Part shown: piece after piece, positions 26,416 to 35,063 of the stretch | How the letters are laid out: every line of letters begins with the position of its first letter | How positions within the stretch are numbered: the first letter of the stretch is position 1 | Source of the DNA: Laspinema sp. D2d | GTDB lineage: Bacteria; Cyanobacteriota; Cyanobacteriia; Cyanobacteriales; Laspinemataceae | Assembly (NCBI RefSeq): GCF_025370755.1 | Contig: NZ_JAMXFC010000043.1 | Span: 1 to 48,486 of the forward strand | Reading direction: 5' to 3' | Length of the DNA stretch: 48,486 nt | Translations under genes and position numbers: made by a program | The notes under the pieces: model-generated | The model's input: only the letters and a program-made list of their open reading frames with translations | The model's database searches: none | Told to the model about the DNA's origin: nothing

Positions 26416-27951
26416 ATGTCAAGCCATCATCAGGGTAAAAATAAACCGCGCGTTATTGTGATTGGGGCAGGAATTGGTGGATTAACTGCCGGGGCCTTAT
26501 TAGCCAAACGAGGCTATGCAGTGCGGATTTTCGATCTAGCGATCGTTCCCGGGGGATGCGCTTCGACCTTCCGGCGACAAGGATTTACCTTTGATGTGGG
26601 CGCAACCCAAGTGGCTGGATTAGAACCAGGAGGGATTCATCACCGGATTTTTTCAGAATTAGGAATTAATCTCCCAGATGCAAGCGATTGTGACCCTGCC
26701 TGCGCGGTGTTTCTGCCTGGAGAAACCACCCCAATTAATATTTGGCGGGACCCGCAACAATGGCAGAGGGAACGGCAGCGCCAGTTTCCCGGTAGCGAAC
26801 CCTTTTGGCAGTTAATGGCGACTTTATTTCGGGCTTCTTGGCAGTTTCAAGGCCGAGATCCGGTGTTACCTCCGAGGAATTTTTGGGATGTTTGGCAGTT
26901 AATTAAAGCCCTCCGTCTCGATACAATGGTTACGGTTCCCTTTACCTTAATGACCGTGGGGGATACCTTGGGATGGTTGGGATTAAAACAAGATAAGCGG
27001 CTGAAAACTTTTCTGGATTTGCAACTGAAATTATATTCCCAGGTGAATGCCCAGGAAACGGCGTTATTGTATGCAGCAACGGCGTTAGGGGTGTCCCAAT
27101 CTCCTCAAGGGTTATCCCATTTAAAAGGGAGTATGCAGGTGTTGAGCGATCGCCTCGTTGAAGGGTTAGAAAAACATGGGGGTGAACTGTTCATGCGCCA
27201 TACGGTCAAACAGATTCAGGTTACAGAAACCGGCTCATCCACGGTGACGATTCTCAATCAAAAAACCGGGGAGATTTGGACCGAACAACCGGATTTAATG
27301 GTTGCTAATGTGCCGGTGCAAAATCTTGTTAACCTGGTGGAGTTGCCCCAAGGTTCAGAAAATTTATTTCAGCAGTTGTATCGCCGTCGGGTGGAGAATT
27401 TACCTCCGGCATCCGGGGCATTTGTGGTTTATTTGGGGGTGAAACAGGAAGCGATTCCGGAGAATTGTCCGCCACATTTACAATTTTTGTATGATTATGA
27501 GGGAGAAATTGGGGAGAATAATTCTTTATTTGTGTCCGTGAGTCGCGTTGGAGATGGCCGATCGCCCGAAGGCATGGCAACGATTACGGCTTCCTCGTTT
27601 ACCGATACACAAATTTGGACCAATTGTGAGGATTATTCTCAGTTAAAGCAACAGTATGAAACCGAAGCGATCGCCCGGTTGGGAGCGTATTTTACCCTGA
27701 ATCCAGAGACGATTGTTTATCAGGAATCGGCGACTCCGCGCACCTTTGCCCGGTTTACCGGACGCGATCGCGGGATTGTGGGAGGTGTGGGTCAGCGTGT
27801 GGCAACATTTGGACCCTTTGGACTAGCGACTCGCACTCCCATTCCGCATCTTTGGTTAGTGGGAGATTCAACCCATCCCGGGGAAGGAACGGCTGGGGTG
27901 AGTTATTCCGCACTCACAGCGGTTCGGCAAATTGAAGCTGAGGGATATTGA
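26416..27951 (+). CDS. crtD: C-3',4' desaturase CrtD-like carotenoid oxidoreductase
   Basis: A 511-residue FAD-dependent phytoene-desaturase-family protein. The dinucleotide-binding motif is VIGAGIGGLTAGALLAKRGY (residues 15-34), followed by D-x-x-x-x-P-G-G-C-A-S-T. The C-terminal FAD signature is LWLVGDSTHPGEGTAGVSYSA near residue 480. The segment ALGVSQSPQGLSHLKGSMQ and the overall length fit the cyanobacterial CrtD that desaturates the C-3',4' bond in myxol (myxoxanthophyll) glycoside synthesis, rather than CrtP, CrtQ or the isomerase CrtH. It stands alone between the STAS gene and an unknown gene. CrtO-like or CrtH-like assignment is the main alternative. Confidence 0.8.
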   Translation: MSSHHQGKNKPRVIVIGAGIGGLTAGALLAKRGYAVRIFDLAIVPGGCASTFRRQGFTFDVGATQVAGLEPGGIHHRIFSELGINLPDASDCDPACAVFLPGETTPINIWRDPQQWQRERQRQFPGSEPFWQLMATLFRASWQFQGRDPVLPPRNFWDVWQLIKALRLDTMVTVPFTLMTVGDTLGWLGLKQDKRLKTFLDLQLKLYSQVNAQETALLYAATALGVSQSPQGLSHLKGSMQVLSDRLVEGLEKHGGELFMRHTVKQIQVTETGSSTVTILNQKTGEIWTEQPDLMVANVPVQNLVNLVELPQGSENLFQQLYRRRVENLPPASGAFVVYLGVKQEAIPENCPPHLQFLYDYEGEIGENNSLFVSVSRVGDGRSPEGMATITASSFTDTQIWTNCEDYSQLKQQYETEAIARLGAYFTLNPETIVYQESATPRTFARFTGRDRGIVGGVGQRVATFGPFGLATRTPIPHLWLVGDSTHPGEGTAGVSYSALTAVRQIEAEGY

Positions 27952-28503
27952 ACAATTGCAATGGGAGTTAAGAGGGTTTAAAAATAGCCGCCTGATGGCA
28001 AGGAGATGATAAAATTAATTCAGGTCGCGATCGCCATCGGGTCTGGTATGGGCCTGCAAAAATATTTCAGGATCCATTCACCTCTTTAACCCTTTACGGA
28101 TTGGAGATTTTTGGCTATTTTATAACATTTTATACAAAAGTTTACGGAGCGGTTTTCCACTCCCTCTGGCGAGGGCTAAAACCCTCTAACTTTAAGAGTC
28201 TAATATTGTATCACAATGATTAGGACAGTTCATGGCATAAATTAAAGTTCAGCAATCAGGCGATCGGGGGTTAGTTCAGGCGGAGTCAAGCGGGAGAAGC
28301 CCTCAAAAAAACAGGAGACTTTCCCCCTCTCGACGGATTGCCAGAAATAAACCCCTCGGCTAAGATACAAGGGTTTGAAACCACTCAAGAAAGGGACTGT
28401 ATAGGATGGAACTTAAACCCAATCCATCAGTCTCCAGGCTTGTAAATTTCTAAATTTTACCTTGTCATTGGCAACAGCATTAATCAAAAAATATACATAA
28501 TTA
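27952..28503. other. Intergenic region of about 550 bases
   Basis: No supported gene. A small hairpin CCTCTGGCGAGGG near 28163 followed by CTAAAACCCTCTAAC could end crtD transcription. The last 60 bases are AT-rich and precede the next ATG. No tRNA or repeat array seen. Confidence 0.4.
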
Positions 28504-29997
28504 ATGATGAATTCTCCAAAAGTAAACGCTCCAAATATTCATTTATTTGCTTTTCATTTACGCCATGAAAGCGGCATTCGTTCCGAACCCCGGATCGTAC
28601 CTAATGCCGAAAAATTATGGGAAAAACTTGGTAAAATTCTCCACCAATATGGGTATGATAATCCTCTGGATTTGTTGGGGTATTATGCACCGAAAGGAGA
28701 ACAGGCTTACGACCCCAAAGAAGAAGGACCGGGCAATATCATCAATCTCCACAAAAATGGCTTGATTGACTTTAAAGGCACTTTAGAACTCGATGAATAT
28801 CCCGTCAATTTCACCGGGATTGCTTGTCCCCGGCGGGTTTATGATAGTTATGCCTTAGCCTTGAATATTCGTCGGCCCGAAAAAGAAAATGAGCGTCGAA
28901 CCGATGCAATTCCTATTTCAATTTATGGGGAATTTAATACCCAGGCCAATCTGTTACTCCCCGACTTTATTCAAAGTTCTTTAGGCCAAACACTCCTCCT
29001 CACTGCGGATTTAACAGAAGAACAAAAACAGTTTTCTCCCGAAGGGTTAAAAAACTTGGCTTGCCAATGTGTAGATGAATTGATTGAGGACCCCAAAAAA
29101 CGGCCTGCTTACAGCAACAAAGGTCGGTTATTTGGGAGTCCCATTTTTGAATTTGGAGATATTGAAACCTTAGAAACTCAATCTGATTATCGTCATGTTT
29201 TAGTTTTGTTCTTTCGAGATGATACCCTCAAACGTAAGTTTGAATCCGCCTATTGGGATTTAATTGAATTGTTTTATTATCGGAATAAAATATTAACCAG
29301 TTTTGATTTTACGCGAAGTGGATATCAAGAAACTTATCGGAAATATGAGGAAATTGAAAGAATTATTTCAGAGGTAAATCACCAAATTTCTAACTTAGTT
29401 CCGAATAAAAGGCTAGGATATAAATATTTAGAAAGCCTGAAGCATAAACTCAAAATCATGCCAGGACTGGCGTTGGAATATTCCCGATTGCAGCAGGTTT
29501 TAGAACGGAATCGAAATACGATTGCCATTGATGCTAAAAAATATGATGCCGCCCTTGATGAAATTCAGCGCAAGCAAAATTTAGATGTGTTTTATTTAAA
29601 ACCGATTGATTTAAGTTTTGTAGAAAATTTTACCCGACAAGAAGTGCCTTATTTTCAAGAACGAATTAAAGCGGATTTAGATTATTTTGTGCATGGAAAG
29701 GGACTGGTTGATCGGGCGATCGCCACAATTCGGGGGATTGTCGAAATCGAACGCATTGATCACGAACGACATCTGGAAACTAAACTCGAAGCGATCGCCG
29801 TTGGAGTTGGAACGGCTGCTGTTGTCGCTGCCAGTTCCATTTACCTCAGTTTCGATCAACCCGTCACCGCCCTCAATTCCCCCGATCGGTTCCCCTCCGT
29901 CGCATTATTTATCCTGGTAATCCTCATTAGTATTGCCGTGGGTACTATTGTTTTTGCCTTATTTTCTTGGCTATTAAGCTGGATGCGTCGGGACTAA
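28504..29997 (+). CDS. Unknown protein with C-terminal two-helix membrane anchor
   Basis: A 497-residue protein not recognised. The N-terminal part (about 1-260) looks globular, with IHLFAFHLRHESG near the start, a strand-rich section (VNFTGIACPRRVYDSYALAL) and RHVLVLFFRDD near residue 240. Residues about 260-430 are mostly helical with charged heptads (YEEIERIISEVNHQISN, RIKADLDYF), suggesting a coiled coil. The end has IAVGVGTAAVVAASSIYLS and VALFILVILISIAVGTIVFALF, two membrane helices about 25 residues apart, then a short basic tail SWMRRD. The layout (sensor-like soluble part, coiled coil, two helices) is seen in channel-like or effector membrane proteins, but no family can be named. It stands alone on the plus strand, convergent with the DUF1574 gene. 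Confidence 0.65.
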   Translation: MMNSPKVNAPNIHLFAFHLRHESGIRSEPRIVPNAEKLWEKLGKILHQYGYDNPLDLLGYYAPKGEQAYDPKEEGPGNIINLHKNGLIDFKGTLELDEYPVNFTGIACPRRVYDSYALALNIRRPEKENERRTDAIPISIYGEFNTQANLLLPDFIQSSLGQTLLLTADLTEEQKQFSPEGLKNLACQCVDELIEDPKKRPAYSNKGRLFGSPIFEFGDIETLETQSDYRHVLVLFFRDDTLKRKFESAYWDLIELFYYRNKILTSFDFTRSGYQETYRKYEEIERIISEVNHQISNLVPNKRLGYKYLESLKHKLKIMPGLALEYSRLQQVLERNRNTIAIDAKKYDAALDEIQRKQNLDVFYLKPIDLSFVENFTRQEVPYFQERIKADLDYFVHGKGLVDRAIATIRGIVEIERIDHERHLETKLEAIAVGVGTAAVVAASSIYLSFDQPVTALNSPDRFPSVALFILVILISIAVGTIVFALFSWLLSWMRRD

Positions 29998-30084
29998 TCC
30001 ACACCGAAATACCCCATCCCCATGACGACTGAATATCATCAAAAACAGGGGAGAAGAGTTGAGGTTTGTATTGCCTATTCATCC

Positions 30085-33000
30085 TCACTGAGTTTGGGGC
30101 CAAGGAATCATGGGGTCTTGGGATAAACGGTTAGAAACCTCGTATGCACCATAGCGGTTGAGGTGACTGGGGTCGGAAAAGCGATCAATTTCGGTAGGCC
30201 AAAGTTGACTGAGATCGCGGAAACTGAGTCCTTCTTTTTCTAAGGATAAACTCAGCATATATTTTTGGAACTCCCGCTCATATTCTAGGCGTACTGGGTC
30301 CAAATACTCCTGAGTTAGAGGCATATTAATAAACACCAGGGGAATCTGATGCTGGCGGGTAAATTCTAGTAGGTTAGTAACCGCAGCGGTTTGAATTCCC
30401 GCTAATTGGAACGACTCGTAATCCGCATCATAGTCCCCTGAAACCCGAGCGTGTTTTTCATAATAGGTCATGGGATTAAACCGCACAGACAAGGGTAAGA
30501 ATCCATTAGAAAGGGTGCCAGCTTCGAGAGTTTCGGGACTGGATAACGCGGCGGATTCTTCACTCAAGGCGATGATGCTTTGTTCCACCGAATCCAAGGT
30601 GGGGTCGGTGGTGGTTTCTGCGATCGCTTCTTCCTCCGCCTCTTCCGAGGGACGACTGGGTTCGGGAATGAAATTGTTCGCGATGTCCGCTAGGGGTAAG
30701 AGGAGTTGACTCCTCAGAAACCCTTGGAGGCGATCGCGGTTTTCATAATTGGCGGACAAGGATGCCAGTTGCTCATTAATCCAAAGGTCAAGTTTTTCAT
30801 AACTTTCCTTGACATTTAACCCAGTTCGAGCGCGTTGGACCAGGGTTTCACTCAGGGATGAAAGGGACTGACTGTCCTCATCATCCTTCGCCATTTCCGG
30901 GATCTGAGGTCGATTGCCGAGGAGGAGATGGCGATATCCTGGGGACCGGGTAATCGCCTCAAAGGTGCGATCGCTCCGACCACTATTCAAGGCCCTGGCT
31001 CCATCAGCCCAGAGAATCAGTTTCGGTAATTGCTCTTGAGGAATCAGTTCACGAACCACAAAGTCAGCCACTTGAGCGGTGGCCCCATTAATCCCGAAAT
31101 TAAACACCTTCAGTCCCGGATAACGGGCGGCGAGAGACTCCTGAATCGTCATGGGAGCCACTCCCCGTAAGGCACGGGAACTGCCAATAATCAACACATC
31201 CGGGGGACCCGAAGTGGCTAAATATTGCAAATACAACCGCAGTTGTTCATCTAACTGCTGAGAGTTAAAGGTTGGATATTCAAAGGTGGGCACAGTCTCA
31301 GGATTAGCAGCGATCGCCGGGTCCTCCTGAAACTCCGTAAAGCTAGAACCATTAAAAATGGGGTCATCCTCGTCGTCCGCCGATGGATTCCGGGAGAGTT
31401 CACCGAAGCTCAATTCAGCCTGGGGACTGTCATCCGATAGGGGATTGGGGTCGGCCTGGGAGGGTTCGGTTACCGTGGCGGTTTCTAACGAGGGGGAGAC
31501 AGGGAACAAGGCAGCCCGACCCAGGAGCCAATCAGCATGGAATAGACCTAATAAACCGAGGAAGCCCCAAATAAAGGCGACTTTACTGCTGCTTGCCGGA
31601 CCCCGACGGAAGGTTTTAGCGGGAATAAACAAACCTGTGAGCAACAGCAGTCGGGTGACCCAACCCGGGGAGGGACGCTCCCGAGGCGCAGGGGGGATCA
31701 CCTGTTTGGTCAGACAGGATTGTAATTCCTCCGGTGGGTCCGAGGCAAACATGGACTCTACCGCTTCCGGAAGGTCCTCCGTGGCATCGGGTTCCCCGTG
31801 GGTAAAGGCGATGACAGGTTCGGGAGTTTCCTCGACTAACTCAGGTTCGGGGGCTTCGGGTAGTTCTGGAGTTGGGTCTTCGGAGGGGGCTAAAGTGGGT
31901 TCCGGCTCTAGGGGGACCAGGCTAGAGGGGGCAAAAATGGAGGTATGGTAGCGCCAAGAGGGATGCTTATCTCCCCCTCGACGACCATAGAGACGAAGCT
32001 CTTCAACCCCATTGAGGTTCAATTCCTGGAGGAATTCCAGGACGAGGGGAGCGAGGGTGTCTTGGTCGGGACAGGTGGAGCCTTCGACCATGAGATGCAG
32101 GAGGTCGGGGTCTTGACGCAGGAAGATGGAAAGACCACTGCCGTTGAGTTTGGCATCGAGATCGGGATTGACGAGGCGATCGAGCAAGAACTGGAGGGCG
32201 TCCAGGTTGCCTTGGGTGGCGAGTTCCCGGGGGGAGAGGGCTAGGAGGGGGTCCCGGGCGGCGGGTAAGTCGAGCCAATCGACCCAAAGCGGTGGGGCGT
32301 TAGAGGGGGTGTCCAGGTGGCGACCGTAACGACAGCCATAGAGGGTAACGGCGTGGAGTCCTTGGGGAGAGAGGGATTTGAGAATGGGGGCGATCGCATC
32401 AATGCAGAGGGACTTATCTGCAGCGGCTAGGTCTGAGTCCGGGGCGGAGTTGCCGCAGAATAGATGCAGCGTCGCATCTTTTTGGACTGCGCCGACTTCC
32501 AGACCCCGAGGCGCGAGGGCCTGATTTAACAGCCGCGTGATGGCCGGGAGATCCCCCCATTTGGCCCAGTTTTTAAGGCGTTCTCCGGTGGGAGTGAGGT
32601 CCACGCGTCGGAGTAATTCGGGTTTGCCCTCGGGGGTGGTGCGTCCGAGAAGCGCCGCATCGGTGCATCCGGTTAACTGGAGTTCTCGCAACCGTTCGGC
32701 GATCGGCAAGGTGAGGGCGTTGGCATCTGGGGAATCCGGGGACTGACAGAAGATCCAGAGACGACGCGGGGGATAGGGGCGATCGCCCCAGGTGCGATCG
32801 GCTCGTTTCAGGGGTCGGATCAGGACTTTGACGGAGATAGAATAAAGGCTGAGGGTTTCCGTGAGATACCGCCCTATCCCTTTTGCCAGCAGCGCTTCAG
32901 CTTCGGGATTTCCCAGGGAAGCCCGACTCTGCACCTTAAGCATCATCCGCGCATCGGTAATGGAGAAGGGGAGATTTTCTGTCGGGGGAGTGGGAGAAGG

Positions 33001-33405
33001 CGGTGGCGTGGGGAGAGTCTCAGTGGGTTTGAGTTCGGCACAGGAGGGTTCATTTTCGGATAACAGCGAGTCCTCCGATGTCGGGAAATGCGGCTGACTG
33101 GATTCAATTCTGACACTCCAATCTGGACGCTTCGTCCCCAGGGTGCGACCGTAGAGGAAGATTTCATCAATGGGGGGATGATCCGGGGGTAGCAGGCTGT
33201 CGATGCCCTGTTTTTTGAGCGCATCCGTCAGCGTTGCCACGGCGATCGCCATCGATGGACAGCTTTCGCTTTCCCAGAGAATGTGCAGCGTGTTCCCACG
33301 GAAACGCAGATGAATATTGTCCTCCGTTACCCCTAGGGCTTGGGCTGCCCATTGGGTTAGGGTTGTCCCTGTATTAGTTTGGACCAGCTCCTGTGTGTTT
33401 ACCAT
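30085..33405 (-). CDS. DUF1574 protein with SGNH-like domain and four N-terminal repeats
   Basis: An 1106-residue protein behind an AGAGGA ribosome-binding site. The N-terminal 500 residues contain four degenerate copies of an alpha/beta unit ending in motifs like EIFLYGRTLG-x2-RPDW, AALLGRTTPEGKPE, AVTLYGCRYGRHLD and ELRLYGRRGGDKHPSW, the last with the 'W-x-Y' ending. A Pro/Glu-rich linker and one membrane helix (KVAFIWGFLGLLGLFHADWLL, about 620-640) follow. The C-terminal part carries VLIIGSSRALRGVAP (about residue 745) and DPSHLNRYGAYEV near the end, matching the Ser block and the D-x-x-H block of SGNH/GDSL or AlgJ-type acyl transferases. It may modify extracellular polysaccharide, as inference. 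Confidence 0.8.
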   Translation of the reverse strand: MVNTQELVQTNTGTTLTQWAAQALGVTEDNIHLRFRGNTLHILWESESCPSMAIAVATLTDALKKQGIDSLLPPDHPPIDEIFLYGRTLGTKRPDWSVRIESSQPHFPTSEDSLLSENEPSCAELKPTETLPTPPPSPTPPTENLPFSITDARMMLKVQSRASLGNPEAEALLAKGIGRYLTETLSLYSISVKVLIRPLKRADRTWGDRPYPPRRLWIFCQSPDSPDANALTLPIAERLRELQLTGCTDAALLGRTTPEGKPELLRRVDLTPTGERLKNWAKWGDLPAITRLLNQALAPRGLEVGAVQKDATLHLFCGNSAPDSDLAAADKSLCIDAIAPILKSLSPQGLHAVTLYGCRYGRHLDTPSNAPPLWVDWLDLPAARDPLLALSPRELATQGNLDALQFLLDRLVNPDLDAKLNGSGLSIFLRQDPDLLHLMVEGSTCPDQDTLAPLVLEFLQELNLNGVEELRLYGRRGGDKHPSWRYHTSIFAPSSLVPLEPEPTLAPSEDPTPELPEAPEPELVEETPEPVIAFTHGEPDATEDLPEAVESMFASDPPEELQSCLTKQVIPPAPRERPSPGWVTRLLLLTGLFIPAKTFRRGPASSSKVAFIWGFLGLLGLFHADWLLGRAALFPVSPSLETATVTEPSQADPNPLSDDSPQAELSFGELSRNPSADDEDDPIFNGSSFTEFQEDPAIAANPETVPTFEYPTFNSQQLDEQLRLYLQYLATSGPPDVLIIGSSRALRGVAPMTIQESLAARYPGLKVFNFGINGATAQVADFVVRELIPQEQLPKLILWADGARALNSGRSDRTFEAITRSPGYRHLLLGNRPQIPEMAKDDEDSQSLSSLSETLVQRARTGLNVKESYEKLDLWINEQLASLSANYENRDRLQGFLRSQLLLPLADIANNFIPEPSRPSEEAEEEAIAETTTDPTLDSVEQSIIALSEESAALSSPETLEAGTLSNGFLPLSVRFNPMTYYEKHARVSGDYDADYESFQLAGIQTAAVTNLLEFTRQHQIPLVFINMPLTQEYLDPVRLEYEREFQKYMLSLSLEKEGLSFRDLSQLWPTEIDRFSDPSHLNRYGAYEVSNRLSQDPMIPWPQTQ

Positions 33406-33832
33406 CTTAATGATTCCTCTCCCCGCTCCTCATCTGTTCAAAACGGGTTTGAAACCCCGTCATTTACGGCGATTAAGTGGAAAGTTTTTTTCGGGAATAT
33501 CATCCCGGGAACTCTCCGAAACCCTCTGTGCTAATGGGTTAAACCCGAGCCAGATGTCCGCCTTATGGCGGCTCAAGACCAGTCTGGTAACTGCTTAAAC
33601 AGCAGATAATCTGACCTCGGGAGATCGTTGGACCCTTGACCCAGTAACCCTTGGGCAATCTCAGCATAGAAGTCCCGAGGGTTGCCCGAAGTCCCTTCCA
33701 CGGGGGAGGGGTGCGGACTGGGTTTGCTCCAAATAGCATAACTCGTAAATTTTGTCATAGTTGAGATGACCTAACCGGGTCATTCTCCGATTCTCATTTT
33801 AATAATGTTGTCAAGCTAGAAAAGAGGTCCCT
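33406..33832. other. Intergenic region with at most one weak small frame
   Basis: About 430 bases. It contains the DUF1574 promoter and a short imperfect stem ACGGGTTTGAAACCCCGT near 33440. A 61-codon minus-strand frame (33573-33758) is described separately. Confidence 0.4.
33573..33758 (-). CDS. Possible small protein, 61 aa, low support
   Basis: An ATG-started frame with a plausible-looking C-terminus (PRDFYAEIAQGLLGQGSNDL, then LLFKQLPDW). No clear ribosome-binding site and no recognised family. It overlaps no other gene and lies upstream of the DUF1574 gene on the same strand. It might be a chance frame. Confidence 0.25.
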   Translation of the reverse strand: MTKFTSYAIWSKPSPHPSPVEGTSGNPRDFYAEIAQGLLGQGSNDLPRSDYLLFKQLPDWS

Positions 33833-34072
33833 ATGAACTCATCCAACTCACCGAATGGCGAACCTACCTCCTTGAATCCTGATACCCAAGAACCCTTTGT
33901 CAAAATTTCCTCAGAATGGCTGATTACGTTACTCACCCCGCCTTTCTTAGGGGCTTTGCTGGGGGGAAAAGCCGTGAGTGAAATGCTGCAATCGATGGGT
34001 CAAGCGAGTGAAGAAGTGTTTCGAGGCGATCGCCTCCCGGTCCTCAATTTTCCCCATGCTGAGGAGGACTGA
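33833..34072 (+). CDS. Small hypothetical protein, 79 aa
   Basis: A 79-residue protein with ATG start. The N-terminus is polar (NSSNSPNGEPTSLNPD). Residues 27-50 (SEWLITLLTPPFLGALLGGK) are moderately hydrophobic and could be a membrane-attached helix. The C-terminus is acidic (HAEED). Not recognised with certainty. HIP1-containing codons (FRGDRLPV) are normal for this genome. No operon partner: 990 bases of non-coding sequence follow. Confidence 0.5.
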   Translation: MNSSNSPNGEPTSLNPDTQEPFVKISSEWLITLLTPPFLGALLGGKAVSEMLQSMGQASEEVFRGDRLPVLNFPHAEED

Positions 34073-35063
34073 ATCTCAATCCAGGGTTTGCTAGAGCCAG
34101 ATCCCCGGCGATCGCCAGGGGAGGAATTCCACCCTGGGAGTTCAGCTTTGGCAGTTCCCTGGATGTTCTTCAACCCCGAGACAGGACCCGGGTAAAATCC
34201 CCGGGTGTTGTCTCTATTTTAAGGGTTATGTAAATTCACGGTCAAACCGAGGGGGCCATCTGGAGGATTTTCCAGGGCCACCGACTGCAATTGTCAGGAA
34301 ATCTAGTTGATTCAAGGCGCTAATCCTCAGGAGTTTGACAAGAGTGGATCGAGAAGAAAGCGAGATTTAGGAGCAGTTAGGGGGTAAACTGAGTCCGTCC
34401 AGACTGCGATCGCCTCCTGGCACGAAGCCTGCTAAAAATCCCCGGATCGACCGTAAAATTAGCTAATATCTGACCTCAGCAGGCTGGGAAGGTCCAGTAT
34501 CCCATTCTGAACAACCCGGGGGTATCCCTCGATTCCGCAGAATAGCGCCGACTCACCTTTCGTTTTAACCGACTAAAGTTTGTTGAGTCACCCTACCCGT
34601 CTAAGCCTTGCAAGTCCCTCGCTCGGAGCGAGGGGGGTCAACGAGTTGGGAGCCTGTCCTGGCACAGGTGCTTAAGTCGGTCATAGGATTCGGGCCGCGC
34701 CTTAATCACGATTAAATTATAGGAACTCGGGATCAAGGCAGGACCGTAATCGTATTCTGACAACCAACGTATTAGTTTAACCCGTTCACATCGACCCGCG
34801 CTTTGATGAATTGGATTGAAGGGAAGTGAACCGAATCAAGGTAAAAATAGAATTGGGGACAGAAAAACTAGGTTATCCAGCTTTAGCGGCGGGATAACAG
34901 CCTTTCTTTGGTCTGAATAACTACAGGTTGGGTTTATTGAGGTTCACCAACTTCCCCCGGATCAGCGCACAAATACCATTTATTCCCTCACCGGGATCAC
35001 AGTCCCTTGAGTCGTTTTTACCCAGTGTAGACCGGGTGTTTTCCAATCGTTCAGGAGGTTCTG
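34073..35063. other. Non-coding region of about 1 kb upstream of ppc
   Basis: No open frame with support. It contains a nested secondary-structure candidate at 34568-34681 (listed separately) and the ppc promoter and leader. The GC content is similar to coding DNA, unlike the AT-rich gap at 17540-19155. Confidence 0.5.
34568..34681. ncRNA. Candidate structured RNA upstream of ppc
   Basis: An outer stem pairs 34568-34578 (ACCGACTAAAG) with 34671-34681 (CTTAAGTCGGT), ten of eleven positions. It encloses a second stem 34582-34586/34638-34642 (GTTGA/TCAAC) around a perfect eight-pair hairpin CCCTCGCT-CGG-AGCGAGGG (34616-34634), and a third hairpin CCTGT/ACAGG (34653-34668). Such nesting is unlikely in random DNA of this length. 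Strand, expression and family are unknown; no match to a named riboswitch or 6S RNA was recognised. Confidence 0.4.

Noticed and set aside
28360-28440. CRISPR-like repeat (GGGTTTGAAACC)
   Set aside because: Only one copy; no spacing pattern or cas genes anywhere in the window.
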